Shown: one piece after another, positions 10,986-23,025 of the stretch
How the letters are laid out: every line of letters starts with the position of its first letter
Numbering within the stretch: position 1 is the first letter of the stretch
From: Agrostemma githago
Taxonomy: Eukaryota > Streptophyta > Magnoliopsida > Caryophyllales > Caryophyllaceae
Assembly: GCA_958450325.1 (NCBI GenBank)
Contig: OY288243.1
Location: 41,767,378 to 41,831,377, forward strand
Length of the DNA: 64,000 bases
Direction of reading: 5' to 3'
Translations under genes and position numbers: made by a program
The notes under the pieces: model-generated
Told to the model about the DNA's origin: nothing
What the model saw: the letters and a program-made list of their open reading frames with translations, nothing else
Databases searched by the model: none

Positions 10986-12752
10986 TTATTCTTGGCTGCG
11001 TAGTTGGCTAACCATCCTGTTTCTGATTAACTTCTCGATCTCGTCTTTTAGGTGACGGCATTCCTCGGTGGTGTGGCCTATGCAGTCGTGGAAAGTGCAT
11101 AATTTCTTGGGGTCTCCTTTCGGGCTACGAGGCTTGTTCGGGCGATTCCACTTAGCAGTTTCTTTTTCCAGCTCAAAGATCTCCGCCCTGGATTTGTTCA
11201 GGGCAGTGTAGCTGTCGAACCTGGGCTGGTAGACAGTGCACTCCTTCTTGGGAGTGTCTCCCTCTTCCCTCTGCTTGCCTGGCTCACTTCTGCCCCGTCC
11301 ACCCTGCGGTCCCCCTTGAGGCCTTGTTTGGCCTGCAGGGGTATCCGTCAGGCCGTGGAACTCCTCCTGCAGAATGAACCCTTCCGCAATTTTCCTGGCC
11401 ATGGCCAAAGTTTCTGGCTGGGCCCTGATCATCTGGTTTTTCATTTCCCCTGGAAGCAGGGAGATTGTCAGGGCGTAGGCGGCGGTGGAATCATCGATCT
11501 CCTTGACCTGATGGTAGGACAGATCAAACCTTCTCAGGTACTCCCTCACACTTTCACCTTTTTTCTGCTTCAGGGTCATAAGATCGAAACGGGTGAGGCG
11601 TCTTCTTTTATTCCCAGCATATTGTTCGAGGAAGATCTCGGCCAGCTCTACGAAGAACCTGACTGACCCCTGACGGAGGTCTCTGAACCATCCTTGTGCG
11701 AGCCCTACCAGGGTGGTTGGGAAAACTTTGCACCAGATGGCATCATCTACGTCGTACATGCCCATGTGGCTATCAAACGCCGCCAGGTGATCTTCTGGGT
11801 CTGTTGTCCCATCAAACTTAATGGTGGGCATTTTAATTTTTGGAATGGGATATTCTTGTACCTCAGGATGAAGTGGGGTTTTTGTGGGCCTGCCTACCAA
11901 TCGTGACCTGCTTTCCCCAGATTGGTTACCGTGAGTATCCCATTGTTTATGGGCCGGTTTCCTCATACTGGGGGAGCGGTGCCTTGGAGGCGGCCTGCTT
12001 GCTGCTTCATCTTCTGTCTTAGGGGAGACTTGCCTGGGTCTTTTCCTCTGAGAGTGACAGAAGCTCTCACCCTGGTGGTACTTAGACTCGAGCGGTTGCC
12101 CCCGGTTGAGCCTTGACTGTAGGCTTTGGGATAAACCAGGGGCTGACTGCTCCCTGGCCGCCGGTGTCAGCCTAGAGAAAACTCCGCCTGGCTTTTCTCC
12201 CAAGCGTTTTGACATGGGCTCCCTGTGCCTCATTCGCTCCTGTAACCCTCGAGATAAGCCTCCTTGCTCTCCAGACGCTGATTCTGTTGTGTGAATGGAG
12301 AACGCCTGCTGGACAGGTGGCTCTGGGTTGCCGGTGGTAATGCGCCTTTGCACATGCGCATACGCTTGTGCCGTCCTTCTTGCTTTCCTCTGAGCATTCC
12401 TGGCGGCGGTCCGCCTCGTGCCCCCAGCTTCATCCCTGGTGATTGGGGATGGTTGCCTGGGAGCCGATGCGACCCTGCCTACCAAGTCCTCAGGAGTGAA
12501 CTCCTGGTTCAGCATCGCAGAGAAGAAAGCGGCTGTCTGTGCCATCTGAGCTGGGGTCAGATTAAGAGCGTGTCCTGGGTGTGCTCCCAGCTCAGGTGTC
12601 ACAGCAGTGTTAGATCCGCCGAGGAGACTGGTTCCCCCTATCCCTAGGATCGTGGCAGGAGGAACCCTCTCCGACTGCGGCATACCATACAGGAGGGTCA
12701 CCGGTGGGACCGTCGGACCCGTTCCTGCACTGGCATCAATGATTTCTGGCAT
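10986..12752 (-). CDS. gag: Tat gag (capsid/nucleocapsid)
   Basis: I start at ATG 12752 (MPEIIDASAGTG); the frame is open to 12809 without a better start. The N-terminus is Pro/Arg-rich and disordered. The central Retrotrans_gag core is clear (PTIKFDGTTDPEDHLAAFDS, LAQGWFRDL, RFDLMTLKQKKGESVREYL). A zinc-knuckle-like motif of Tat elements follows (CTFHDCIGHTTEEC). It packages the element RNA. The frame ends at TAA 10988-10986, but the overlapping pol frame encodes the expected gag-pol join (WLANYAAKNK), so a 1-nt change near 11011-11020 seems to have shifted gag out of frame. A programmed frameshift is the less likely alternative. Confidence 0.85.
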   Translation of the reverse strand: MPEIIDASAGTGPTVPPVTLLYGMPQSERVPPATILGIGGTSLLGGSNTAVTPELGAHPGHALNLTPAQMAQTAAFFSAMLNQEFTPEDLVGRVASAPRQPSPITRDEAGGTRRTAARNAQRKARRTAQAYAHVQRRITTGNPEPPVQQAFSIHTTESASGEQGGLSRGLQERMRHREPMSKRLGEKPGGVFSRLTPAAREQSAPGLSQSLQSRLNRGQPLESKYHQGESFCHSQRKRPRQVSPKTEDEAASRPPPRHRSPSMRKPAHKQWDTHGNQSGESRSRLVGRPTKTPLHPEVQEYPIPKIKMPTIKFDGTTDPEDHLAAFDSHMGMYDVDDAIWCKVFPTTLVGLAQGWFRDLRQGSVRFFVELAEIFLEQYAGNKRRRLTRFDLMTLKQKKGESVREYLRRFDLSYHQVKEIDDSTAAYALTISLLPGEMKNQMIRAQPETLAMARKIAEGFILQEEFHGLTDTPAGQTRPQGGPQGGRGRSEPGKQREEGDTPKKECTVYQPRFDSYTALNKSRAEIFELEKETAKWNRPNKPRSPKGDPKKLCTFHDCIGHTTEECRHLKDEIEKLIRNRMVSQLRSQE

Positions 12753-12820
12753 GATTGTTTTAGTTTTGTGATTATGAGTGGTTGATTTTAGTGGGTAACT
12801 CGTGAGCACAACCGTAAGTT

Positions 12821-12837
12821 CCCCACAGACGGCGCCA
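12821..12837 (-). other. Primer binding site of the Tat element
   Basis: On the - strand TGGCGCCGTCTGTGGGG lies 3 bp inside the LTR. The TGGCGCC start is typical of Tat and Athila elements. It fixes the direction of the element. Confidence 0.85.
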
Positions 12838-12840
12838 AAT

Positions 12841-13518
12841 TGTTCCGGTTATGGAAGCAATTAACCCGGTTCTAGATCCGGGTTGTATAATTGAGCTACT
12901 TGGTGAATAATTGATTGCTCGACTTCCTTGAACCTCTCTTTCGTCTCACTCCCTGGATCGGACCTTCCCGGGGGAGTCGGCCTGCTCCTTGCACAATGAA
13001 CGCACAGGGCCTCGGAGGTTGTCCGAGGGAACCCTCTCCGATGCCTAAGTCAGCCCGTGAATTGCCTTGATGAACCTAGTTCGTGAGGAGCTAGGTGGTG
13101 TTTTTAGGAGTAAGAGTCTAAAGAGAGAAAATCCAACCCCTCTCATGTGGGAAATGGGGAAGTATTTATACCTTCCCACAAGAGAGAGAAGTGGGGGAGG
13201 AATGGTTGGACAAAGAAGTGACAAGTGGCGTCTTCTCATCCACCCATTCCTAATTACCTTAGGCGAAATGACGGGAGGGCCCCTGGGGGTACCGACCCTG
13301 TCGACCAGGGACTTCCCCAGGGCAGGCGGACTTCGGGCAGTGGCTGCTAGGTTCCAGCAGGCTGGGATGGCTTATGGTCCCAGCAGCCGGCGGCCATCCT
13401 TAGCGTTTAATGCCTCTGTTTCAATTTCTTGCTAGAGACTGGTCCTTTGAGCTTTGACTGGAATCATCCCAGGGCCTGCCCAGCAGGCGGTTACTTGACA
13501 GGCGGCCGACCCCAATCA
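12841..13518 (-). repeat. 5' LTR of the Tat element (relative to its - strand)
   Basis: It is 678 bp, the same length as 1440-2117. I see 6 substitutions between the copies, all single-base, and no indel. The downstream flank ctacc repeats the 5 bp before 1440. Chromovirus gag coding resumes immediately after it. Confidence 0.93.
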
Positions 13519-13804
13519 CTACCCTCAGGAGCTGAAGTGGCAGATGGAAGAGCAATTCATGAGCATATCCATGGAGGGAATGTCATTTCAGGATTACCAT
13601 GATAAATTTGTGAGACTATCTCGTTTCACCAAGAAGCGAGTTTCTTCTGAGAATGACTTGGTTCAACTATATGTTCATCGAATGACGGGCAAGCTTCGTA
13701 CAGCAATGCTCCAACAACCAATCATCGATATTACTAAGGCTTACCAAATTGCCCTAAGTTTAAACACCTCAATCATGGAAGAAGAGTCTGAAAAGAATCA
13801 ATAA
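13519..13804 (+). pseudogene. gag: Chromovirus gag, C-terminal core, continuation of 872-1439
   Basis: The frame picks up directly after the Tat 3' edge: YPQELKWQMEEQFMSI, GMSFQDYHDKFVRLSRF, and a last helix (AYQIALSLNTSIMEEE). This is the second half of the gypsy gag core. A TAA at 13802 ends the frame. The following 170 bp still look like gag spacer sequence in broken frames. Confidence 0.65.
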
Positions 13805-13976
13805 TCCAGAAGAACTATACACCACCCATACCGAAAACCAGTTTTATTCAGAAGCCACAATTCACCAAACCAATTTCAGGGGAACTTTATCTCAGAGGAC
13901 AAACTTTCAAAGACTAGTATGATAACTAAAACAGAGTAATAGGGGTGAAAACCATACTCCTAAAGGGAAAGCACCT

Positions 13977-14420
13977 ATGCCTAGCACTAGTTTTAGGCAC
14001 GGCAGGAATTTTAAACTCGGAGGGGACATGAGCAAGTGTCCCGGTTGCCATAAGCCACGTCACCCTTACACTAAGTGTGACGGGTCCCTAGTGGAATGTT
14101 GGTATTGTAAGGAGAAGGGTCATCGCTCTAATGTATGCCCGAAGAAACCACCAACTGCCCCAGTCAGAGTACAGGGAAGAGTATACATGATGACCGAGGT
14201 GGATACCGAGGATCACCCAGATGTTATCTCTGGTATGTTCCTAGTCAATTCATTTAGAGCATTAGTCTTATTTGAGACCGGAGCAACCTTATCCCATATA
14301 GCCACAAAATTTATCGAACGAAATCAAATGACCACTAGTTATAAATCACACACTTCGATTACATTACCTAATGGTCATATTGTTAGTTGTTCATCATTAT
14401 TTAGAAACATTTCATGCTAA
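13977..14420 (+). pseudogene. Chromovirus nucleocapsid (two zinc knuckles) and protease start
   Basis: Two CCHC knuckles stand in tandem: C-x2-C-x4-H-x4-C (CPGCHKPRHPYTKC) and CWYCKEKGHRSNVC. The aspartic protease follows at SFRALVLFETGATLSHIA. The catalytic D(S/T)G motif reads ETG here, so the active-site Asp is replaced by Glu. The frame breaks at 14420 within the protease. Its remainder lies in the next segment. Confidence 0.7.
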
Positions 14421-15763
14421 CCTTATACAATTTAACGTAGCTGAATTTGATGTTATTCTTGGGACGGATTGATTATCAAACACTATGCGAAGTTTGAGTG
14501 TCGTAATCAGAAAATCATTCTAAAGAGTCCTACTGGTGCTCGAGTATCGTGTCAAGGTATTCAAACTTCAGGAGAAGTAAGGATTGTTTCAACAATGAAA
14601 ATGGTAAAAATGCACCGTAATGGTTTCGAAATCTTCTTGTACAATATTAGTAAACCAAGAGAGAGGTGAAATTAGAAAGTATACCAATTGTTAAAGAATA
14701 CCCTGATGTTTTCCCAGATGAATTGCCTGGTGTACCCCCTAGTCGTGATGTCGAGTTTTCTATCGACCTCGTACTTGGTACCTCACCTATATCCAAAACC
14801 CCTTACCGCATGGCACCTTCCGGATTACAAGAATTATATTAAAGAAGCAATTGGAGGAACTGATTGAGAAAGGTTTTATTCGACCAAGTGTGTCGCCTTG
14901 GGGTGCACCAGTCTTGTTTGTGAAAAAGAAAGATGGGAGCATGAGACTTTGCATCGATTATCGAGAGCTCAATAAGGTAACCATCAAAAATAGATATCCT
15001 TTACCATGAATTGATGACTTATTTGACCAACTAGGAGGGGTAGGAGTTTTCTCAAAAATTGATCTACGATCCGAATATCATCAAATTTGGGTTAAGAAGG
15101 AGGACATTCCTAAAACTGCCTTCCAGACTCGTTATGGGCATAATGAATTTGTGGTGTTACCTTTCGAACTAACCAACGCGCCTACAATTTTAATGGATCA
15201 GATGAATAGAACTTTCCATGAGTTTTTAGATAAGTGTGTGCTAATTTTCATTGACGACATCTTAGTATATTCCAAGACTAGGGAAGAACATGTTGAGAAT
15301 CTCCATATCATACTTAGTATTCTTAGGGAGCATAAGTGGTACGCTAAATTTTCTAAATGTGAATTTTTGTTAGAGCAAGTAACTTTCTTGGGACATGTCA
15401 TATGTAAAGATGGAATTATGGTAAATCCGGACAAAATTAAAGCCATTGTAGAATGGAAGGCACCTACCAGTGTAATTGAAGTCGTAGTTAAGAATTTCTT
15501 TATAATTGCCAAGCCTATGACTAAATTGCTATAGAAGGAAACTAGGTATATTTGGAATAAAGAGTGCGAAGAGGCATTTGAGGAACTCAAGAAGCGACTC
15601 ACCACTGCTCCCATCTTAGCCTTACCTATTAACGGGGAAGGATTTGAAGTTTTTAGTGATGCATCACTTAATGGATTAGGGTGCGTGCTTATGCAGAACG
15701 GTAAGGTAATTGCGTATGCATTGCGACAATTGAGAAACCACTAGCGTAACTACCCAACACATG
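14421..15763 (+). pseudogene. pol: Chromovirus protease end, RT and start of RNase H, multiply broken
   Basis: Protease remnants (14469-14669) are followed by the RT lead-in (EYPDVFPDELPGVPP, ISKTPYRMAP), the fingers (LEELIEKGFIRPSVSPWG, DGSMRLCIDYRELN), the palm (KIDLRSEYHQI) and the active site FIDDILVYSK at about 15250. In-frame stops lie near 14840 and 15007 and at 15532. Part of the RT connection is deleted at about 15480-15490. The RNase H start (FEVFSDASLNGLG) runs to 15763, where a solo LTR is inserted. The domain continues at 18088 with acatg duplicated. Confidence 0.75.
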
Positions 15764-18087
15764 TGTGGACATGACATAGGTCCACCCCGACGCGGCCACG
15801 CGCGGGTTTGGGGAGGCGAATGAATCTCCATATGAGAATGGATCGAATTGAAATTTAGGTCTATGTGGAGTCGACACCGAATTTTGTGGTTATTCGGAAC
15901 CATTCGAGCCCACTCTATGTCGTAGTGGTCCGTATACAAAATACGGCCCATTTCTGATGTCAGAGTTTATTGGGCTCGTCCCTTTGCATTTGATACCAAT
16001 ACCGACATTATCGGATATTGTGTATTAAATGACTCTCGTGCGCCAACGGTTTCGGGCATCCGGAAACCGAGTTTCTAAGTAAGGGGTGAGGGTAAGTGTT
16101 GGGAAGCCCACAAAGGACACCCAACCCCGCCCGCACATTAGCGGCCTCTACTAAGAATTCGAATGACTTTCCGATACGCGCGTTAGTTGAACGGGAAAAT
16201 GATGTGCAAAGATTATTTTCCCTAAACATGTGAATGGAATTGAAAAGGGTTTCTATGTCGATTTAATGCAATTAATTCTACGTCAAAGTGGAATTTTAGC
16301 ATGTGGGTTCATTTTAGTAAAATAAAATAAACGACAAAAATCGACAAAGGAAACAATCAAACCGTTAGTAACGATGTAACGAGTAATAAATTGAATAAAG
16401 ATATAGATGTGATGAATGCATGATTTTGGAAAGAATAGTAGGTCACGTGATGGATTAACACGTGTTGACCGAGGTAAAGGAAAAAAAAATATATCGAGAT
16501 CTAAAAAAAATGTTTTGTCTAAAAAAAATGATGTTCGAAGAATAATAATAAAAAAAGAGCGAAATTGTTTTCTTCGGAAAATTGATGATTTTATTAAATC
16601 GCGTACAAATATTGCGTAATTTGCACTCGACTTAATATTTTCGATATTCGTCGTATTCAAAATTCGATTATGAAATCGATATTAAATACTTGGAATAATT
16701 TATACTCGATTTTAATTTTGATGCTCGTCATATCCCATATCCGATTATTGAATCGGTATGAAATGCTAGAGCGAAAACTTGAAGAAAATAATATAAGTCA
16801 TTTTAAATTAACTAGCACGATATAAATTTTCTCTGCGTTTATTAATGACGTAATTAATTCAATTGAATTAGAGGACATCTATATTAGCATCAACGAAAAT
16901 CGTATTAATTAATTTATTTGACTAAATCATTAGATTCGACATCCAATTATGGAATTGGTATCGAATCTAATAGATCGACACCTTAAAAAAACTCGCCTTG
17001 ATTCCCTCCGCATCCCGACATCATAATTAATTCTTGCGAATTGTTTGATGTCGGATCCGCATCAACGGGTTTCGACCCTTATTAAATATAACGCTTGTTT
17101 TTGAAAATTAATGTAAATATACGACTAATGATAATGATGCAAACAAAATAAAAAAAATATTGTTTAAGTTAACTTATCTCAATAATCAAATAATCGGGGT
17201 ATTGGAACAAGCGACCGTCAACGCTGTGTGCAGTACACTTGTATATTCGTGTTTCCTTATTCCGATACCCCTCTTATTCGACACAGATCGATAAGTATTT
17301 TAATGTTTTGTATTAGTATTATCGATATTATGATGCAATAAAGGAACGAAATAAAACAAAAAAAACGTGAAAAAGATGAAGATGACGGGAGGAAGAGAGG
17401 AAGGAGAGAAAGGGGTTTTGACACCCTCAACCTACATGTTCTTGTCTCGGAACGGACTCGTAACCGTGGCTTTACACAAGAGTCTTCGAGGTTTTATGGA
17501 GGTTAAGTTATGGTGGCTTGGGATTGATTCCTAAAACTAGGTTTAGGGTTTTTGCTAGTGTAAGATTGCTAGGGTTTGATTAGGGTTGCATGTGTAAGAT
17601 TAGGGTTCTTGAGGTTGTGAAAAAGTTGAATTAGGGTTGAATTTGATGTGTGCATGGGGGTTGCTTATATAGGCATTGCCCATGTATTTTGGTGTCTAGG
17701 GTTTTGTGCCCTGACGGACTTCACCTGATGGCCCGTCTGACGGTGGACTGTTGGTTTTGCTTCTTGAGTTGGACTTTTTGTATTTGAGTGGCTGCTTTGA
17801 TGTGTCTCGGAAATGACTTTGACCAGGGTTGACCCAATCGCTAAAAGTCGGTTTTATTTCCGGTGTCGGTTTTGACCCAAATTAGTCTTATTTGATTAGA
17901 AACGGCCCACTGGACCTGGATTCGAGGTTGATTTCGTGAGATTTGTACTCTGTAAGTGTGTTAGCCAACAATTAATGGATTTGAGCCCGTATCCGAGCGC
18001 ACAGAAGCATGTTAGCGTCCGATCATCATCGGATGTTTTTTAGAAAACTACTATAGACACCTGGCAGTCAAAATACGGTTGTCTACA
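15764..18087 (+). mobile_element. Solo LTR, family S, copy 1 (2324 bp)
   Basis: The sequence begins TGTGGACATGACATAGG and ends GTTGTCTACA, with a perfect 5-bp duplication acatg (15759-15763 and 18088-18092) that splits the RNase H of the chromovirus. No internal region, primer site or coding capacity is present. It shares its first 150 bp, its last 150 bp and many inner blocks with 22090-24479. A TATA box (TATATAGG, about 17666) suggests + orientation. A near-palindrome CCGTCTGACGG lies at 17733-17743. I cannot assign the parent family. Confidence 0.82.
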
Positions 18088-19873
18088 ACATGACTTGGAG
18101 TTAGCAGCCATTGTCTTCGCCTTAAAGATCTGGCGACATTATCTTTATGGTGTTCCTTGTCGGTTCTTTACCGATCGCAAGAGCCTTAAATACATTTTTA
18201 CCCAAAGAGAATTGAATATGAGGCAACGACGGTGGTTAGAGTTAATAAAGGACTACGATTTGGAGTTACTTTATCATGAAGGAAAGACAAATGTTGTAGC
18301 AGATGCCTTGAGACGGAAGTCATCTCATGAGCTAAATGTTTTAGGGATCTTACCTATAGAAATCAAGCGAGATTTGGAGAAATTAGAAATTGAGTTAGTC
18401 AATCACAGGGCGGCAAAGTTATTTACCTCAACTTTAGAACCCGATCTATTTCAAGAAATAAGAGAAGCTCAGTGGGAAGACGATCGACTCCAATATTGTA
18501 AAGACCTGGCTTCAAGGAGGGAAACACATAACTTTGAGGTTCACAACGATGATAGTCTACGTTTCCATGAAAGATGGTGTATACCTAGTAAGAAAGAGTT
18601 AAAACAAAAGATTTTAGATGAAGCCCATCTTTCCAGGTACTCCATTCATCCAGGAACGGAGAAGATGTATAATGATTTCAAACTACAGTTTTTGTGGCCT
18701 AATATGAAATGGGAAATAGCAGAATATGTTTCTAGATGCCTAATTTGTCCAAAGGTGAAAATAGAACATCAGAGGCCAGGTGGATTACTACAACCCTTAC
18801 CGATTCCAAAAGGGAAATGGGAATCCATCACAATGGATTTTATTATGGGATTACCCCGAACCCTGGGTGGGAAAGACGCTATTTGGGTTATTATTGATCG
18901 TTTTACTAAGGTGGCACATTCTCTAATCATTAGGGAAAAGTGGAATCTTGAGGAGTTACCCAATGCTTATAAAAAAGAGATCATACGCCTTCACGGTATA
19001 CCTTTGGAGATTATTTCGGATCGTGATCCAAGAATCATGTCAAATTTTTGGAGAAAACTACAACAACTTTTGGGTAGCCGATTATTAATGAGCACCGCAT
19101 TCCATTCTACTACTGATGGACAATCCGAGAGGACTATACAAACCTTCGAAGACACGATACGAGCTTGTGGCTTTGAATTTCATACCAATTGGGAGAAGAA
19201 CTTACCCTTAGCTGAATTTTCATATAACAATAGCTATCACTCGAGTATTCCGCAAGCACCGTTTGAGGCCTTGTATGAAAAAAAATGTAGGAGCCCGATT
19301 TATTGGGATGACGCTAGCAATAAAGTCAGAGTTGGGCTAGCCATGATCGAGGAACACATTGATAATATTAGGACAATTCGGGAAAGGCTTCGGGCAGCAC
19401 AAGATCGACAGAAATCATACGCTAATCTCCATCGTAGACCGATCGAGTTTGAGATTGGAGACAAAGTATGTTTAAGAGTATCTCCGATGGAAGGTGTTAG
19501 ACGATTTGGAATTAAAGGAAAACTTAATCTCAAATATATTGGACCATTCGAAGTTTTGGAGAGAATAGGAAAAGTGGCCTACCGTCTCACACTGCCTCCT
19601 AATTTGGCAAATACTCACGATGTATTTCATGTATCTCAGCTACGAAGATATCCTAGTGATCCTTCTCATATCATCGAGCCTGACCAAGTGGCGATTGAGC
19701 CTAACTTAAGATATTCAGAGAGGCCCATTAAAATCATGGACCACAAGGAGAAAAGGTTGCGTAATAAAGTGGTACCGTTGGTTCGAGTACTATGGGGAAG
19801 TCAAAACTCTGTATCTGAAACGTGGGAGACAGAGGAATCCATGCGAGTGAAATACACTGAACTTTTTTCTTAA
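18088..19873 (+). pseudogene. pol: Chromovirus RNase H end, integrase and chromodomain
   Basis: A 592-codon open frame covers the RNase H end (DLELAAIVFALKIWRHYLYG, NVVADALRR), integrase zinc finger (CLICPKVKIEHQRPGG), core with D (ITMDFIMGLPRT), D (IISDRDPRI) and E (TTDGQSERTIQTFED), a GPF block (KYIGPFEVLERIGKVAY), HDVFHVSQLRRY, and the chromodomain (RPIKIMDHKEKRLRN, VRVLWG, ETWETEESMRVKY). The chromodomain is thought to steer integration to heterochromatin. This part of pol is intact, but the 5' portion is not. The ADAL motif is followed by R instead of the usual S. Confidence 0.88.
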
Positions 19874-19918
19874 GGTAAAACCTAAATTCCTTTTAGTTTC
19901 GAGAACGAAACTTTTTGT

Positions 19919-19931
19919 TAGAGGGTAGGAT
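19919..19931 (+). other. Polypurine tract of the chromovirus
   Basis: TTAGAGGGTAGGAT lies directly before the LTR start TGTAATCCCCC. This is the expected second-strand primer position, 46 bp after the pol stop. Confidence 0.6.
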
Positions 19932-22847
19932 TGTAATCCCCCGAAATTCCAATAGGCATAATAAATACACGATACGCTAGGATATGTATGCATATAATAA
20001 AACTCGTGATTAGATCTAACTATTTAAGTCAAACTATGACACTTTATTGCACCACCAATAAACTATTTCAAGTTATTTCGAAAAAGATCATATTTCAGAT
20101 TTCGAAAACTTAGGTAAAGACCGAGTCAATTATAAAACGGACTCAATTTCTACTAATTATTCAAACCTCATCTATTTTACCTATTAAATTTTTACCTCTC
20201 TCCTCCACCTTTTTCTTTCCCCTTCACGTGGCTTTTCGTCCATCTCTCACCCTAATGAGTCATTTTCCTCTTTCATCTAAACTTACCACCTACCCATCTT
20301 CATCTCATTATTCCACTGCACCTTTCACAATTACCTTTTCATTACTTCCCTTCATCCTTAACTTTCAGACTTGGCAAATTCAAAACAATAAAAATAATAA
20401 CCAAAATCAAAGAATCGAAAGATGTTTACCAAAAAGGAAGAGATTAAGCCAAACTTAGATTAAAGTCGTTTTACTTCTACGGAAGGTACATTTTTTCTTT
20501 CCTTCTTCAAAAATTTCTTATTTTATTTTAAACAAGAGGAGGAAAAAAGAATTCATCTAACTATATATATATATTCACTTATTATTTTGTTTTAAATTTT
20601 CTTTAAAACTTCTGAATCTTGGTGGAATAATTAAAATTGTGTATGTTGTGTTGTCATGGTGGTGGTGAAGAAGTAGAAGAAGAAGATGAGGTCAAAGAAA
20701 ACGTCGGAACCGAGGTCGAAGAAGCCTAGCTGCTCTATCTCGTTTTTGGACCGAAAATCTAAATAAGGGTGGGTAAATTATACTAACTAAAGAAAATTCA
20801 TTTTTCGGAATGAATTTTTCATAAAACTGCTTGCATGATGTTATTAGTAGGAAATTTGGTTAATAAGGGGATGCATGTATATACTAGTACTAAATTAAGG
20901 CAATCATCACTATAAGTTTGTAAATAAGAACAGTAAATTTTGTCTAAAACCAGAAAATGCTAAAAAAGAAAATGGATCAGTTAAAATCACTTTAAGAAGG
21001 CCTAAATGTCCTCTAGACACTGTAATTAGAAATAAAAAAATAAGATATATATATATATATATTATATAATGCTTCGGCTGTGGTGATGGCGTTAGCCTAG
21101 GGACCTATCCCGAGTTGATCTTTGGTGTCTTCAATAAATTCCACATAAACCACTCAGTTATTTCGGTTACCGTAACGTGCTAAATGACAATTTACTTCTA
21201 CTTTGTTACTAATGTAATATTGTATATTTAAAAGTTATGTTTGCTTCTTTGAATTGTAGAATTTTGCAAACGATGTAATTTGATAGTTAACATGCGAGAC
21301 TTGACCAAACGATACCCCAAATGGATGTAATAATAAAGACCTTATTTCTCGCGAATAGGTTAGGATTCTAGTACACCGGCAAACGCTTAGGCCTGACACA
21401 CGATATCGCTAGACTCACACATTTTTCTTTGAAATCGATGGTTATTATGATTTGACTATTTAAAAGCAAATATTATTTTGAAAACAACGCTCAACTTATG
21501 ACGGGTTAAATTAAATTAGACGTCAAACGTCGTTACCAACTTTAAAGGATTTTATCAAAACCATAAGTTATATGTATATATATATATGTATATATTATTA
21601 TCATCAAAAAGGAGTATTGAAAGATAAACTATCAAACAAGTGGGTTTTGAGTCAAATCACTCATTCGTCTAAATATTTTCATAAACATGTATTTGGGAGG
21701 AGATTTAAAATCCGTCATTTATTTGCAGTCACAATAATTCTTGTTTAATTAAACAAATTGAACTAAGGGCGATCTACATCAATTGCTTACTCAGGGGAAT
21801 GAAAATCATCCCTTAGCTTAATTGATTAAAATTTGGTTAAACTCAGTTAGATGGTCATACAATCATTTAACTTACTAACCAAGTTCGTTAGCCAAATCCC
21901 GGCTTATAAATAGGGACACACCCATTAAGAAGACCAATAATTGAATACTTTCTATGTGGTTACGGATAATCTATTTTCAAGGAAACAAGCTCTTATGAAA
22001 ATTCGAGTTGGATAGCACATAATGTTTTCAATATATATTTCAAAAGATTATACTCCCTCCGATTTTTAATTATCGTCCATGTTTCCTTATGTGGAGATGA
22101 CATAGGTCCACCCCGACACGGCCACGCGCGGGTTTGGGAAGGCGAATGAATCTCATGTGAGACGAGTCTCGAATTGAAATTTAAATCGAAGTTGGAGTCG
22201 CCACCGAACTTTGTGGGAGTTTGGGCCCGTTCAAACCCGCTCTATGTCGTAGTGGACCGTGCACAAAGTACGGCCCATTCTGATTTCAGAGTTTATTAGG
22301 TTCGTCCCTTTGCATAGCGATACCGATACCGACATTATCGGTAATCGCGTATTGAATGACTCTCGTATGCCAATGGATTCGGACATCTCAAAACCATGGT
22401 TCTGAGTAAGAGGTGAGGGTACGTGTTGGGAAGTTCACAAAGAACACCCAACCCCACCCGCACTTAGCGGCCTTTACTAAGATATCGTTCGTTTTTGGTG
22501 TACACGCGTTAGTTCGACGGTTGAATGATATGCAAACAAGGCTTTTTAGACTAAACATGTGAATTATGTTTAACTACGTCGTTTAATGCATTTTTGAACT
22601 AAGTCGAAGTTGTTTTAGCATGTGAGATTCGTTTTAGTACAATAAAACAAAAGAGATGCCAAAATAAAACAAACGAGTTAGTAACGGTTTATAAAAAAGA
22701 TTAGAATGACATAAATAATATGAAGCAAGGTTTTGAAAAGATTAGGACACGTGATATACTTGACACGTGTTGACCGAAGTCGTTAAAAGAGTTTTATCGA
22801 AGCTGGAAATAATGTTGAAGGCTCACGGATTTGGCGTGATAAAGGTC

Positions 22848-23025
22848 ACTCGATCGAGTCATGGAAGGACTCGGTCGAGTGCCTCATAAAAACCCTCCGG
22901 CTTCGATTTTGAGGTGCCACTCGATCGAGTCAGGTATGACACTCGATCGAGTGGTCCTCGAGAAGAGTATTCTGATTAGGTTTTGGGGTGTCACTCGACC
23001 GAGTGGCTATGGCACTCAGTCGAGT
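22848..23025. repeat. Three pairs of ACTCGATCGAGT near-palindromes
   Basis: Twelve-bp near-palindromes start at 22848, 22869, 22919, 22941, 22993 and 23014. Spacing inside pairs is 21, 22 and 21 bp; gaps between pairs are 50 and 52 bp. Changes fall mostly in the central bases. The block is absent from copy 1 of the same LTR family. Confidence 0.85.

Larger units (their letters stand above)
1440..13518 (-). mobile_element. Tat-lineage Ty3/gypsy retrotransposon with antisense genes, near-complete
   Basis: Two 678-bp LTRs (1440-2117 and 12841-13518), TG...CA ends and a 5-bp target duplication ctacc (1435-1439 and 13519-13523) define it exactly. Reading from the right on the - strand: primer binding site, gag, pol (protease, RT, RNase H, second archaeal-type RNase H, integrase), a GC-rich tandem array, two antisense ORFs on the + strand, LTR. 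The double RNase H and the antisense ORFs between pol and 3' LTR are hallmarks of the Tat lineage. By eye I count 6 mismatches between the LTRs (about 0.9 percent), so the insertion is young. It sits inside a codon of the older chromovirus gag. Visible gag-pol defects are one frame break at the gag/pol border and one stop in integrase. Confidence 0.93.
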
